Shown: positions 15,284-23,617 of the stretch, piece by piece
Layout: each line of letters starts with the position of its first letter
Position numbering within the stretch: the first letter of the stretch is position 1
From: Actinomycetota bacterium
GTDB taxonomy: Bacteria > Actinomycetota > Thermoleophilia > Gaiellales > F1-60-MAGs149
Length of the DNA: 64,000 nucleotides
NCBI GenBank assembly: GCA_009885805.1
Contig: VFJZ01000009.1
Location: 1 to 64,000 of the forward strand
Direction of reading: 5' to 3'
Made by a program: the position numbers and the translations under genes
Notes under the pieces: generated by a model
The model's input: only the letters and a program-made list of their open reading frames with translations
Databases searched by the model: none
What the model was told of the DNA's origin: nothing

Positions 15284-16873
15284 GTGACCGACCTCATCGC
15301 GCGCCTCTCTGCACCGATCGCGGGCGCCGCCGCAGCCCTCGCCGATGGGGTGCCGGTCGACGTCGCGCTGGAGCGGCCAGCAGATGCCGAGCACGGCGAC
15401 TACGCAACCAGCGTGGCACTGCGACTGGCACCGATGCTGCGCCGCTCGCCACGCTCGATCGCCGAAGACATCGCAGCGCGGATCAGCGACGGCGGCGACT
15501 ACGCGGGCGTCGAGGTCGCCGGCGCCGGCTTCGTCAACCTGCACCTCTCACCTCACTGGTACCACGATGCCGTCGCCGAGGCGGCGGCGGCGGGCACTCG
15601 GTACGGGGCCGGCGCGCCGGCAGCGCGCCGGAACATCCTCGTCGAACTCGTCTCGGCCAACCCGACGGGTGACATCACGGTTGCCTCGGCGCGCAACGGG
15701 GCCTACGGCGACGCCGTCGCGCGTCTCGTCGCGTTCGCCGGGCACGACGTCGTCCGCGAGTACTACTTCAACGACCAGGGCGGACAGATCGACAAGTTCG
15801 GCGCATCGGTCCGGGCCCGCCGACGGGGGGAGGAGCCGCCCGAGGGCGGTTATCCCGGCGCCGAGCCGTCCGCGCTCGCCACGCAGCTCGACGTCGATCC
15901 GGATGCGTCCGTCGAGGAGTGGACAGCGGCTGCGGTTCCCCTGATGTTCGCCCGCATCAAGGCATCGCTGGCCCGGCTGCGCATCGACGTCGACATCTGG
16001 TTCAGCGAGCGCGAACTGCACTCCTCGGGCGCCGTCGATCGCGCCCTGGCGCGAGCCCGCGCCGCCGGCCACGTCTACGACCGCGATGGCGCCACCTGGC
16101 TCGCGACCGCACAGTTCGGTGACGACAAGGACCGCGTGCTGATCAAGGCGGACGGGGTGCCGACGTACTTCGCGGCCGACATCGCCTACATCGAGCACAA
16201 GTTCGCACGCGGCCACGATCGGCTCCTCTACATCCTCGGTGCCGACCACCACGGCTACGTCGCGCGGCTGCAGGCTGCGGCGGCATGTCTCGGCCACGAT
16301 CCGGCCGCGGTCGAGGTGCCGATCTACCAGATGGTCACCGTCTCGGGTGAGCGAATGGGGAAGCGCCGCGGCAACGTCGTCACGGCCGACGAGCTGATCG
16401 ACGCGATCGGGGTCGACGCGGCGCGGTTCTTCCTCGTTCAGCGATCCCACGACCAGACGATGGACATCGACCTCGATCTGGCCGTGCGGACGGAGCGGGA
16501 GAACCCCGTCTACTACGTCCAGTACGCGCACGCCCGCGCTCGATCGATCCTTCGTCGCGCCGCCGAGGAGGGCACCGGCCCGACTGCCGGTGGCTGGGCT
16601 CACGCGCCGGAGCGGCAGGAGCGGGAGCTCGTGAAGCGGCTCGTCGAGTGGCCGCAGGTCGCGCGCGAGGCCGCCGACCGGCGGGCGCCGCACCGGGTCG
16701 TCGCGTACCTGAGCCAACTGGCTGCGGACTTCCACGTCTTCCATCACGACCTGCGCGTCCTGCACGACGATGCGGACGTTCGGGCCTTCCGCCTCACGGT
16801 CACCGGGTGCGTGGGCGACACCATCGGTACAGCGCTCGACCTGATCGGCGTCGAAGCGCCGGACGCGATGTGA
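15284..16873 (+). CDS. argS: Arginyl-tRNA synthetase with altered HIGH motif
   Basis: This 529-residue class I synthetase charges tRNA-Arg with arginine. The N-terminal additional domain (YATSVALRLAPMLRRSP), VELVSANPTG, YYFNDQGGQIDKFG, the GERMGKRRGNVVT KMSKS-like loop near residue 358 and the DALR anticodon-binding end are all present. The HIGH element, normally NPTGPLHVGHAR, reads NPTGDITVASAR here (residues 126-137), so both catalytic histidines are replaced. GTG at 15284 lies 6 bases after TAGGGT. The stop overlaps the PfkB gene start (GTGA). A second, standard argS elsewhere in the genome is possible. Confidence 0.9.
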   Translation: MTDLIARLSAPIAGAAAALADGVPVDVALERPADAEHGDYATSVALRLAPMLRRSPRSIAEDIAARISDGGDYAGVEVAGAGFVNLHLSPHWYHDAVAEAAAAGTRYGAGAPAARRNILVELVSANPTGDITVASARNGAYGDAVARLVAFAGHDVVREYYFNDQGGQIDKFGASVRARRRGEEPPEGGYPGAEPSALATQLDVDPDASVEEWTAAAVPLMFARIKASLARLRIDVDIWFSERELHSSGAVDRALARARAAGHVYDRDGATWLATAQFGDDKDRVLIKADGVPTYFAADIAYIEHKFARGHDRLLYILGADHHGYVARLQAAAACLGHDPAAVEVPIYQMVTVSGERMGKRRGNVVTADELIDAIGVDAARFFLVQRSHDQTMDIDLDLAVRTERENPVYYVQYAHARARSILRRAAEEGTGPTAGGWAHAPERQERELVKRLVEWPQVAREAADRRAPHRVVAYLSQLAADFHVFHHDLRVLHDDADVRAFRLTVTGCVGDTIGTALDLIGVEAPDAM

Positions 16874-17718
16874 TCGTCGCGACGCTCGGCGATCTCGTGC
16901 TCGACGTCACGGCGCGGCCACTCGCCGCGATCGCCGCCGATACGGACACGCCGAGCGCGAACCGGCTGGAGGCCGGCGGGCAGGCGGCGAACGTCGCCGC
17001 CTGGGCTGCCTGGTGCGGCGCCTCGACGCGGCTGATCGCACGCCGGTCGTCCGACCCGGCAGGCCGGCTCGCGGAGGAGCGGGTGCGGGCACGCCGGGTC
17101 GAGGTGACCGGCCCGATCGGCCCGGAGCCCGCCGGCGTGATCGTCGCTCTGCTGGGCGACGGCGGCACCCGGTCGATGCTGACCGACCGTGGCGCCGGGC
17201 CGCTGCTGGCGGCGGCGGACCTCGATCCGCGCTGGCTCGATGACGTCGGCTGGCTGCACGTCTCGGGCTACGCGCTGGCCGTCGAGCCGGCGTGCGGCGC
17301 CGCGCACGAGGCCGCGCGACGGGTGCGGGCGCAAGGTGGCCGCGTCTCCGTCGACCTCGCCTCGACGGCCGCGATCGAGGCGACCGGCGCACGAGTGTTC
17401 CTGTCACGTGTCGCCGGACTCGCGCCGGCGATCGTCCAGGGGACGAGGGAGGAGTTGCGGCACGCCCCGGCCGACCTCGCGCCGCTCGTGGTGGAGACCC
17501 GCGGCGCCGCCGGTGCCGCGCTGCGCGGTAGCGTCGAGGCGGAGCGGCCGTCGCTCGCGGACGCGGTCGTGGACGCCACCGGCGCCGGCGATGCGCTCGC
17601 CGGCGGCCTGCTCGCGGCGCTCGCCCGCGGCGCCCCGGTCGGCGCCGCCCTCGACGCCGGTCTCGAGGCGGCTGCGGTCTGCGTCGGGCGGCGCGGCGCG
17701 ATGCCCCCGGCAGCGTGA
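16870..17718 (+). CDS. PfkB family carbohydrate kinase
   Basis: This 282-residue ribokinase-fold enzyme has the N-terminal glycine motif (AGGQAANVAAWAAWCGA) and the C-terminal PfkB signature DATGAGDALAGGLLAALARG, which provides the anion hole and catalytic aspartate. It phosphorylates a sugar or nucleoside; the substrate cannot be told from the sequence. GTG at 16870 overlaps the argS stop. No transporter or glycosidase genes sit beside it. Confidence 0.88.
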   Translation: MIVATLGDLVLDVTARPLAAIAADTDTPSANRLEAGGQAANVAAWAAWCGASTRLIARRSSDPAGRLAEERVRARRVEVTGPIGPEPAGVIVALLGDGGTRSMLTDRGAGPLLAAADLDPRWLDDVGWLHVSGYALAVEPACGAAHEAARRVRAQGGRVSVDLASTAAIEATGARVFLSRVAGLAPAIVQGTREELRHAPADLAPLVVETRGAAGAALRGSVEAERPSLADAVVDATGAGDALAGGLLAALARGAPVGAALDAGLEAAAVCVGRRGAMPPAA

Positions 17719-17763
17719 CGGGCGCTACTACGGCGGCGGGGAAAGAGAGTGTAGATCGGCGGC

Positions 17764-17875
17764 GGCGAGACGCGAGGCTGGCAAGGAGCCGTCCGCAGGC
17801 AATGCTCAGCATTGCCGAGGGCGGCGACGCCGCTCGCCGGCTTTGCCGGCGAGGTTCCAGCCGACGCGGATCGCC
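17764..17875 (+). ncRNA. Candidate structured RNA, three-way junction
   Basis: About 112 bases of the 206-base gap before tRNA-Gly fold into four nested helices by eye. P1 pairs 17764-17781 with 17857-17875 (GGCGA/TCGCC, CGCG/CGCG, GGCTGG/CCAGCC) with a tandem GA/GA internal loop. P2 pairs GCCGTCC (17788) with GGGCGGC (17819). P3 is GGCAATG-CTCAG-CATTGCC (17798-17816). P4 is a perfect 9-bp stem CTCGCCGGC-TTT-GCCGGCGAG (17833-17853). No known riboswitch or housekeeping RNA core is recognised. It could be an RNA gene, a 3' UTR element of the kinase operon or a dispersed repeat. Strand is uncertain. Confidence 0.5.
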
Positions 17876-17924
17876 ACGCCCGGTCAACCTATTTACCCGC
17901 CAGCGTAGTACACTCGCTGTCCGC

Positions 17925-17997
17925 GCGGACGTAGCTCAGCTGGTAGAGCGACGGCTTCCCAAGCCGTAGGTCGCGGGTTCGACCCCCGTCGTCCGCT
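17925..17997 (+). tRNA. tRNA-Gly (anticodon CCC)
   Basis: The acceptor stem pairs GCGGACG with CGTCCGC. The D arm contains AGCTCAGCTGGTAGAGC. The anticodon stem ACGGC/GCCGT closes the loop TTCCCAA, so the anticodon is CCC, reading GGG codons. The T arm reads CGGGTTCGACCCCCG. CCA is not encoded. A TACACT -10 box lies at 17909-17914, about 10 bases upstream. The next ATG begins only 4 bases after the discriminator base. Confidence 0.97.
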
Positions 17998-18001
17998 CTC
18001 C

Positions 18002-18622
18002 ATGACCGCCCACACCGTTCCTCGCGCGAGTTCGCGGGCTACCGTGCGCCACGCGACGACGGGGCTCGCCGTCGGTGGACTCGTCGGCCTGGTGGTCGGT
18101 GGCATCGGGGGGCGCCTGGCGATGCTGCTCCTGCGGGTCACGTCGTCACCGCTTCTCACCGGCACCGACACCGACGACGGGTTCGAGATCGGCCGGTTCA
18201 CGGTCGGCGGAACGCTGAACCTCGCGATCGCCGGCGCCCTGCTCGGCGGCGTCGCCGGGCTCGTGTACGCCGTTTCGCGCGGCTTCCTGCCGGCCCGGGG
18301 CCGCGTGGTCGCCTGGACGGCGTTCTGCGGTACCGTCGGCGGCGCCGCCTTCGTGCACGCCGACGGCGTCGACTACCTCCTGCTCCGGCCGCTCTGGCTC
18401 GCGGTCGCGACCTTCACGGTCCTGCCGGCCGTCGGCGGTCTTGCCATCGCCGCGGTCGTCGAGCGTCGACACGCCCGGCTGCGCATGCCGGCCGTGTCGG
18501 TCATCGCCACGCTCCGCTCGACCCGCGCCGTCCGCGTTGTCGCCCTTCTAACCTTCCTTGCCGTGACCTCGCTCGCGGGTCGGTCGCTGGTGAACGAGGC
18601 GTCCGTCATTCTCCAGCGTTGA
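18002..18622 (+). CDS. Integral membrane protein, unknown
   Basis: This 206-residue protein has about five predicted membrane helices. The first, TTGLAVGGLVGLVVGGIGGRL, runs into AMLLLRVTS. A DDGFEIGRFTVGGTLNLAIAG block and VVALLTFLAVTSLAGRSLV follow. I do not recognise a named family. The ATG begins 4 bases after the 3' end of tRNA-Gly, so tRNA processing could create a nearly leaderless mRNA. The stop overlaps the next ATG (TGATG). Confidence 0.7.
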   Translation: MTAHTVPRASSRATVRHATTGLAVGGLVGLVVGGIGGRLAMLLLRVTSSPLLTGTDTDDGFEIGRFTVGGTLNLAIAGALLGGVAGLVYAVSRGFLPARGRVVAWTAFCGTVGGAAFVHADGVDYLLLRPLWLAVATFTVLPAVGGLAIAAVVERRHARLRMPAVSVIATLRSTRAVRVVALLTFLAVTSLAGRSLVNEASVILQR

Positions 18623-18978
18623 TGGCGTACACCCTGCTCCACCGCGACGACGACTCGATCCAGAACTTCCGCGGCAGCTTCTTCAAGATTAGGGACGCCC
18701 TCGGGGTGACCGGCTTCGGGATCAACGAGGTCAGCCTCCCTGCCGGGGTTCAGGGCCCGGAGCACGACGAGGCGGAGTACGACGAGGAAGAGGTCTACGT
18801 CGGCCTCGACGGGTCGGGCTCGATCACGGTCGACGGCGACGAGCTCGCGTTCGGGCAGGGCTGGTACCTGCGCGTCGATCCGGGCGCTACGCGGCAGGTG
18901 AAGGCCGGGCCGGAGGGCCTACGCTTCCTCGTCGTTGGTGGCGTCGCCGGCTCGCGCCGAGGTCGGCCTCAGCTCTGA
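18622..18978 (+). CDS. Small cupin protein
   Basis: This 118-residue protein looks like a single cupin domain. Its core is GFGINEVSLPAGVQGPEHDE, then DEEEVYVGLDGSGSITVDGD, with the LRVDPGATRQVKAGPEGLRF end. The usual HxH-E-H ligands are reduced to one histidine, so metal binding is doubtful and a ligand-binding role is as likely. The ATG at 18622 overlaps the stop of the membrane protein gene, which implies an operon. The 3' end overlaps the GST gene by 10 bases. Confidence 0.75.
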   Translation: MAYTLLHRDDDSIQNFRGSFFKIRDALGVTGFGINEVSLPAGVQGPEHDEAEYDEEEVYVGLDGSGSITVDGDELAFGQGWYLRVDPGATRQVKAGPEGLRFLVVGGVAGSRRGRPQL

Positions 18979-19574
18979 GCTGCCTGGATTGCCCGCGCCC
19001 GCTGCATCGCCGGCCGCGCCTCGAGCCGATCGACGTAAGCGGCGACGGCGGCTGGCAGCGGGGCGAGTTCCGCGATGCGCCCGAACGCGACGACCGATCC
19101 GAGCACGATGTCCGCGACCGACAGGCCATCCCCGACGAGGAACTCCCGGTCGCCCATCAGGTCCTCGACCGGAGCGACGTTGGCGGCGAAGCGGGCTTGT
19201 GCCTTCTCAACCGCGGTGGCATCGGCCTCGTCGCTCCAGAGCTGGCGCGCGACATCGATCAGCGGCGCCTCCAGTTCGGTCATCCCGAAGAACGACCACT
19301 GGTACTGCTGGGCTCGCTCGTAGCTACCGACGGCGCCGGCCAGGCCGGCCGACGGATGCTCGTCCGCGAGCTGCCAGGCGAGCGCCGCCGACTCGAACAG
19401 CGGGCCGCCATCGAGCATCGCAGCGGGTGACCGTCCGAGCGGATGGATGGCCCGGAACCACGACTCCGCCTTCTCCTCGCGGGTGATCAGCTGCAGGTCG
19501 TAGGGCGCCCCGATCTCCTCCAGCGCCCACAGAATCCGGGTCGACCGCGTGCGTGGCTGGTGATAGAGACGCAT
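18969..19574 (-). CDS. Glutathione S-transferase family protein
   Basis: This 201-residue protein has the thioredoxin-like N-domain (MRLYHQPRTRSTRILWALEE, IHPLGRSPAAMLDGGPLFES with the cis-proline and ES glutathione-binding pair) and an all-helical C-domain with GDGLSVADIVLGSV, the conserved aspartate cap. Actinobacteria mostly use mycothiol, so the thiol partner is uncertain. A TACGCT box stands 6 bases before the ATG. An upstream in-frame extension to 19682 is not supported. Confidence 0.85.
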   Translation of the reverse strand: MRLYHQPRTRSTRILWALEEIGAPYDLQLITREEKAESWFRAIHPLGRSPAAMLDGGPLFESAALAWQLADEHPSAGLAGAVGSYERAQQYQWSFFGMTELEAPLIDVARQLWSDEADATAVEKAQARFAANVAPVEDLMGDREFLVGDGLSVADIVLGSVVAFGRIAELAPLPAAVAAYVDRLEARPAMQRARAIQAAQS

Positions 19575-19636
19575 CGCCGGAGCGTACCCCGTCGGAGGTA
19601 CTTGCCGCGCCGGGGCGATGGCCTGACAATGGCGCC

Positions 19637-19840
19637 ATGCACACCCGCTACGTCCCCGTGACGCCGGAAGGCGTCGAGGCACTCGCTGCCGCCGCCGAGC
19701 ACGTCTCCGAGGACCGGCTGCGCCAGGCCCTGTCGGCGCCGCTCCGCGCGTACGACTCCTCGACGGTGGCGTGCCTGCACGAGCGGACGATGCGCGCGGG
19801 TTCCAGCCGCAAGTGCTGCTCCTGCGGTTCCTGGCTTTAG
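19637..19840 (+). CDS. Small cysteine-rich hypothetical protein
   Basis: The 67-residue frame begins MHTRYVPVTPEGVEALAAAA and ends with a cysteine cluster (RKCCSCGSWL). Third positions are strongly G or C, as expected for a gene here. No family is recognised. The compact cysteine tail could bind zinc. It fills the gap between the GST and thymidine kinase genes. It may be real or the start of a truncated gene. Confidence 0.4.
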   Translation: MHTRYVPVTPEGVEALAAAAEHVSEDRLRQALSAPLRAYDSSTVACLHERTMRAGSSRKCCSCGSWL

Positions 19841-19861
19841 GGAACCACTAGATCCGCCCGG

Positions 19862-20491
19862 CTACGCGCGGTACGGCGGCGCGAGCCGCCGCACGCGGCA
19901 CGCGGTCGGTTCCGGGATGCCGATCCGGTGGCAGCCGCGGCAACGCGCCTCGTACTGCTCGCCGGCGCCGACCACGATCGTGGCACCGTCGAACGGCGCC
20001 GGCTCGCCGTCGACGAGACGCTGGGTCATCGTCCCCGGCCCGCCGCACCGGTGGCAGACGGCCTGCAGCTTGTCGACGAACTCCGCGATCGCGAGCAACT
20101 GTGGCATCGGGCCGAAGGGAAGGCCGCGATAGTCGGTGTCGAGTCCACCGCAGACGACGCGGCGGCCACCGCGCGTCAACGCGGCGACGACGTCGACGAT
20201 CTCCGCGCCGAGGAACTGGGCCTCGTCGATCCCGACCACATCGAGGTCCTCGGCCAGGTCGGCGACCTCGGCGGCATCGCGGACCGCGACCGCCCGCATC
20301 CGCAGCCCGGCGTGGGAGACGACGTCGACGGCGTCGAAGCGGTCGTCGATCGCTGGTTTGAAGATGCCGGCGGCCTGCCCGGCGATCTCCGACCGGCGCA
20401 TCCGCCGCATCAGTTCCTCGCTCTTGCCCGAAAACATCGGACCGCAGACGACCTCGAGCCAGCCACCGGCAGACGGGTGCAATCGCATCAC
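19862..20491 (-). CDS. tdk: Thymidine kinase
   Basis: This type II thymidine kinase phosphorylates thymidine with ATP in nucleotide salvage. It starts WLEVVCGPMFSGKSEELMRR, whose P-loop is diagnostic. VVGIDEAQFL is the Walker B motif, CGGLDTDYRG the lasso region, and CHRCGG with CRGCH forms the structural zinc site. ATG 20488 and GTG 20491 are adjacent; TACGCT ends 7 bases before the GTG, so I place the start there (209 residues). It is divergent from the large repeat protein. Confidence 0.94.
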   Translation of the reverse strand: MMRLHPSAGGWLEVVCGPMFSGKSEELMRRMRRSEIAGQAAGIFKPAIDDRFDAVDVVSHAGLRMRAVAVRDAAEVADLAEDLDVVGIDEAQFLGAEIVDVVAALTRGGRRVVCGGLDTDYRGLPFGPMPQLLAIAEFVDKLQAVCHRCGGPGTMTQRLVDGEPAPFDGATIVVGAGEQYEARCRGCHRIGIPEPTACRVRRLAPPYRA

Positions 20492-20600
20492 GGCCGACAG
20501 CGTACGGCTCTCGCCGGACAGCCCCGTTCCCCCCGCCCGGGGGAGGCCGCCGCGGCCGCACACTGGTTGGCTTCGGTACGGGCTTTTAGAGGGGGACAGC

Positions 20601-23591
20601 GTGTTCGGCATGACTACGAGACGGCAGGGACGAGCGGCCAGCCTGGTGGCGTTCGTCGCGCTGCTCGTGATGACCGGCAGCGCCAACGCCGCGCCACCGA
20701 CGATCACGTCGTTCGCGCCGACCAGCGCCAACACGGGCGCGAGCGTCACCCTCACCGGCACCAACTTCATCGCCGGCGCGGCCAACAACACCGTGAAGTT
20801 CAACAACGTCACCGCGACCGTGACGTCCGCGACCGTCACGCTGATCGTCGCGACCGTGCCGGCGACCGGCACCTCCGGGAAGATCTCGGTGACGAACACG
20901 AACGGGACGGTGGCGTCTGCGAGCGATTTCTTCGTGCTGCCGACCGGCTACTCCGCCGCCCAGGTCGCCGTGATGAGCCGGCTGACGCTCGGTACCGGCC
21001 AGGCCGTCGCGATCCCGGTGTCGAAGATCGCCCTGCTGCTCTTCGACACCTCCGCGCCGAACCAGCGTGTCTTCTTCCGCTGGTCCGGATCGACGATCGG
21101 CTCGATGTCGATTGCGATCAAGAACCCGGCCGGCGGCTTCGTCGTCGCCTCCTCGGCCGGCGCCGGCTCGAGCTACATCGATACGACGACCATGGCAACG
21201 CAGGGGACGTACTCGATCCAGATCACCCCGGACGCATCGTTCTCCGGCGCGCTGACGGTCACCGTCTCGGCGGTCGCGGCGGACGTGACGGCCGCCGTCA
21301 CCGCATCGACTGGCGGCGGCGCGGCGACTCTCGCGATCGTCGCTGCCGGTCAGAACGGGCGAGTGACCTTCACCGGCACCGGCGGGCGGCGCATCTTCGT
21401 CCGGCTTGCCGGATCGACGATCATGGGCGGCGCTGCCGCGTTGCTCGACGTCAACGGCGCACCGATGGCGATCGAGGCGATCTCGTCCAGCGTCAATGGC
21501 ACCTACATCGACACGACGATGCTGCCGGCCTCGCCGGCGAGCGGAACGTACACGGTCCTCGTCGACCCGTCAGGGCTCAACACCGGCACCATCACCGTCA
21601 CCGTCTACGACGTCGGCGTCTCCGATCCGGCGCCGCAGAACATCGCCACTCTGCCCGGGTCGGCCGTCGTGACCACGGACGCGCCCGGGATCAACGCCGC
21701 CCTGACGTTCACGATCGCCGCCGGGCACAAGGTCGCGGTGAAGATGACAGGGTCGACGTTCACGTCGGTCAACCTCTCGCTCCGCAAGCCGGACGGGTCG
21801 CAGCTCGGAACGGCCATGACGGCGCACGCCGCAACCGCGTTCGTCGACGCCGTCGCGGTCACTGGCGCTGGTCTGCACTCGTTGCGGATCGACCCGACGG
21901 GCGCCGCGTTCGGTACAGCCACGTTCACGGTCTACGACATCACGTCGGACGTCGGGGGGAGTGTCGTGCTGACGTCGCCGGCGCCGTCGGCCGCCAACGG
22001 CACGCTGACGACCACCACTCCCGGACAGAACCCGGCCATCACATTCGCGGGGACGGCAGGCATGCGCGTCGCGCTGTCGATCGGCACCTCGACGATTCCG
22101 TCCGGTCAGGTCTCGATCCTCGCGCCCGGCGGCTCGACCGTCGCCACCGGGGCGCTGGCGAAGGGCAGCTTCGTCGACGTGGCACCCCTGGCGACGACCG
22201 GCACCTTCACGGTCCGCTTCGACCCCGGTGACTCGGCGGTCGGTACGGTGACGTATGTCCTCTACAACGTCCCCGCAGACATCGGCTCGCCGACGCCCAT
22301 TGGCATCGTCCCGGCGGGCACTGCCACCGGCGGGTCGGGAGCGGCGACGATCACCACGCCGGGGCAGAACGCCTGGTTCTCCTTCGCCGGCACCAGCGGG
22401 CAGCGGCTTGCGTTCAAGGTCGCAGGGACGTTCATCAAGTCGGGCACCCTGACGATCCTCAACCCGTCCGACGCCCCGGTCGGAGCGCCTGTCACCTTCG
22501 GCACGGCAGGCGGCTTCGGCGATGGCTACACGCTGCCGACCACGGGCACCTACAAGATCTTCGCCAACGCGAACGGTCTCAACACGGGTAACGTCGTCGT
22601 CGCGGCCTTCCTCGTGCCGGCCGACGCGACCGGCTCGGTCACCGCGGGCGGCCCCGCGACGACCGTCGGCACCACGGTCCCGGGGCAGAACATCCGGGTC
22701 ACGTTCGCCGGTGTCGCCGGTCGTGGCGCCCTCGTCCAGGTGAGCGCGTCGACGATCTCCTCCGGCACGGTGCGCGTGCTCCGCGCAGACGGTACGACCG
22801 TGCTCGGGACCGGTACGCTGTCGACGTCCGGCGGGGTCGTCGACACGGTGGCACTGCCGGCGACGGAGACCTATACGGTGCTCGTCGACCCGAAGAACGC
22901 CGTCATCGGCGCCGGCGCCGTGCAGGTCTTCGACGTGCCCGGAGACGTCACCGCAGCGTTGCCGATGAATGGGACGCCGGTGGTCCTGACGACGACGCCC
23001 GGGCAGAACATCTCGCTCTCGCTCGCCGCAACGGCCGGTCAGAAACTCGCCCTGCACGTCTCGGGGCCCGGCTTCTCCGGCACCGTGAAGGTGATCCGGC
23101 CGGATGCTTCGCAGATGAGTTCGAAGACCTTCAACACCGTCGGCGTCTTCGTCGACGCCGCCGTCGTCACGGTCACCGGTACGCACACGGTGCGCGTCGA
23201 CCCGTCGGGAACGGGCTTCGGGAATGTCACCGTCACCGCCTACAGCGTCCCCGCCGACGTCGACGGCGGCACGGTGACGGCGGGCGGCGCGGCCGTCCGT
23301 GTCGCGACAACAGTTCCCGGCCAGAACGGCGTGCTCACCTTCACGGGCGTCGCGCAGGCCTCGATGCGTCTGGTGATGGCTGGCGTCACAACAGGGACGT
23401 CGACGTGCTGCGGCGCGAAGGTCTCGGTGATCGGGCCCGGCGCCGTCACGACGATGCTGCCGAAGAACGTCGGCACCAACGGCGCCGCCTTCACCTTCAC
23501 CCTGCCGTCGAGCGGCTCCTACACCATCAAGCTCGACCCGCTGAACGCTGCAGTCGGCGGCGTGACGTTCACCCTCGAACCGAACGCCTAG
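20601..23591 (+). CDS. Secreted protein with IPT/TIG domain and eight tandem beta modules
   Basis: This 996-residue protein has a signal peptide (RRQGRAASLVAFVALLVMTG, cleavage after SANA). An IPT/TIG domain spans about residues 31-115 (PTITSFAPTSANTGASVTLT). Eight tandem modules of about 105 residues follow. Each reads roughly PGQN-x3-TF-G-AGQR ... STI-SG ... FVD ... TGTYTV-VDP ... TVTVY-VPAD, resembling bacterial pre-peptidase C-terminal type sandwiches. No LPXTG, membrane anchor or catalytic domain is seen. It is probably a surface adhesin or matrix component. GTG at 20601 has a GAGGGGGA site 5 bases away, while ATG 20610 is too far. Confidence 0.82.
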   Translation: MFGMTTRRQGRAASLVAFVALLVMTGSANAAPPTITSFAPTSANTGASVTLTGTNFIAGAANNTVKFNNVTATVTSATVTLIVATVPATGTSGKISVTNTNGTVASASDFFVLPTGYSAAQVAVMSRLTLGTGQAVAIPVSKIALLLFDTSAPNQRVFFRWSGSTIGSMSIAIKNPAGGFVVASSAGAGSSYIDTTTMATQGTYSIQITPDASFSGALTVTVSAVAADVTAAVTASTGGGAATLAIVAAGQNGRVTFTGTGGRRIFVRLAGSTIMGGAAALLDVNGAPMAIEAISSSVNGTYIDTTMLPASPASGTYTVLVDPSGLNTGTITVTVYDVGVSDPAPQNIATLPGSAVVTTDAPGINAALTFTIAAGHKVAVKMTGSTFTSVNLSLRKPDGSQLGTAMTAHAATAFVDAVAVTGAGLHSLRIDPTGAAFGTATFTVYDITSDVGGSVVLTSPAPSAANGTLTTTTPGQNPAITFAGTAGMRVALSIGTSTIPSGQVSILAPGGSTVATGALAKGSFVDVAPLATTGTFTVRFDPGDSAVGTVTYVLYNVPADIGSPTPIGIVPAGTATGGSGAATITTPGQNAWFSFAGTSGQRLAFKVAGTFIKSGTLTILNPSDAPVGAPVTFGTAGGFGDGYTLPTTGTYKIFANANGLNTGNVVVAAFLVPADATGSVTAGGPATTVGTTVPGQNIRVTFAGVAGRGALVQVSASTISSGTVRVLRADGTTVLGTGTLSTSGGVVDTVALPATETYTVLVDPKNAVIGAGAVQVFDVPGDVTAALPMNGTPVVLTTTPGQNISLSLAATAGQKLALHVSGPGFSGTVKVIRPDASQMSSKTFNTVGVFVDAAVVTVTGTHTVRVDPSGTGFGNVTVTAYSVPADVDGGTVTAGGAAVRVATTVPGQNGVLTFTGVAQASMRLVMAGVTTGTSTCCGAKVSVIGPGAVTTMLPKNVGTNGAAFTFTLPSSGSYTIKLDPLNAAVGGVTFTLEPNA

Positions 23592-23617
23592 GATACGGGC
23601 TCGGCTACCCTGAGGCC

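Noticed and set aside
15229-15544. Extension of the minus-strand membrane frame up to 15544
   Set aside because: This part is antisense to the argS N-terminus and reads like a shadow; only the portion in the gap shows coding bias.
17798-17816. Palindrome as an integron attC or recombination site
   Set aside because: The attC core sequences (RYYYAAC and GTTRRRY) are absent, and the palindrome fits better as helix P3 of the larger fold.
19928-22231. A 767-codon plus-strand frame starting over tdk
   Set aside because: It overlaps tdk in antisense and the repeat protein in another frame, and shows no domain-like pattern.
21570-23186. A 538-codon minus-strand frame within the repeat protein
   Set aside because: It mirrors the tandem modules and has Arg/Gly/Asp-rich composition without motifs.
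20601-23591. Tandem repeats as a possible CRISPR or DNA satellite
   Set aside because: The repeats are at protein level with about 315 bases per unit and diverged DNA; there are no short direct repeats with spacers anywhere in the window.
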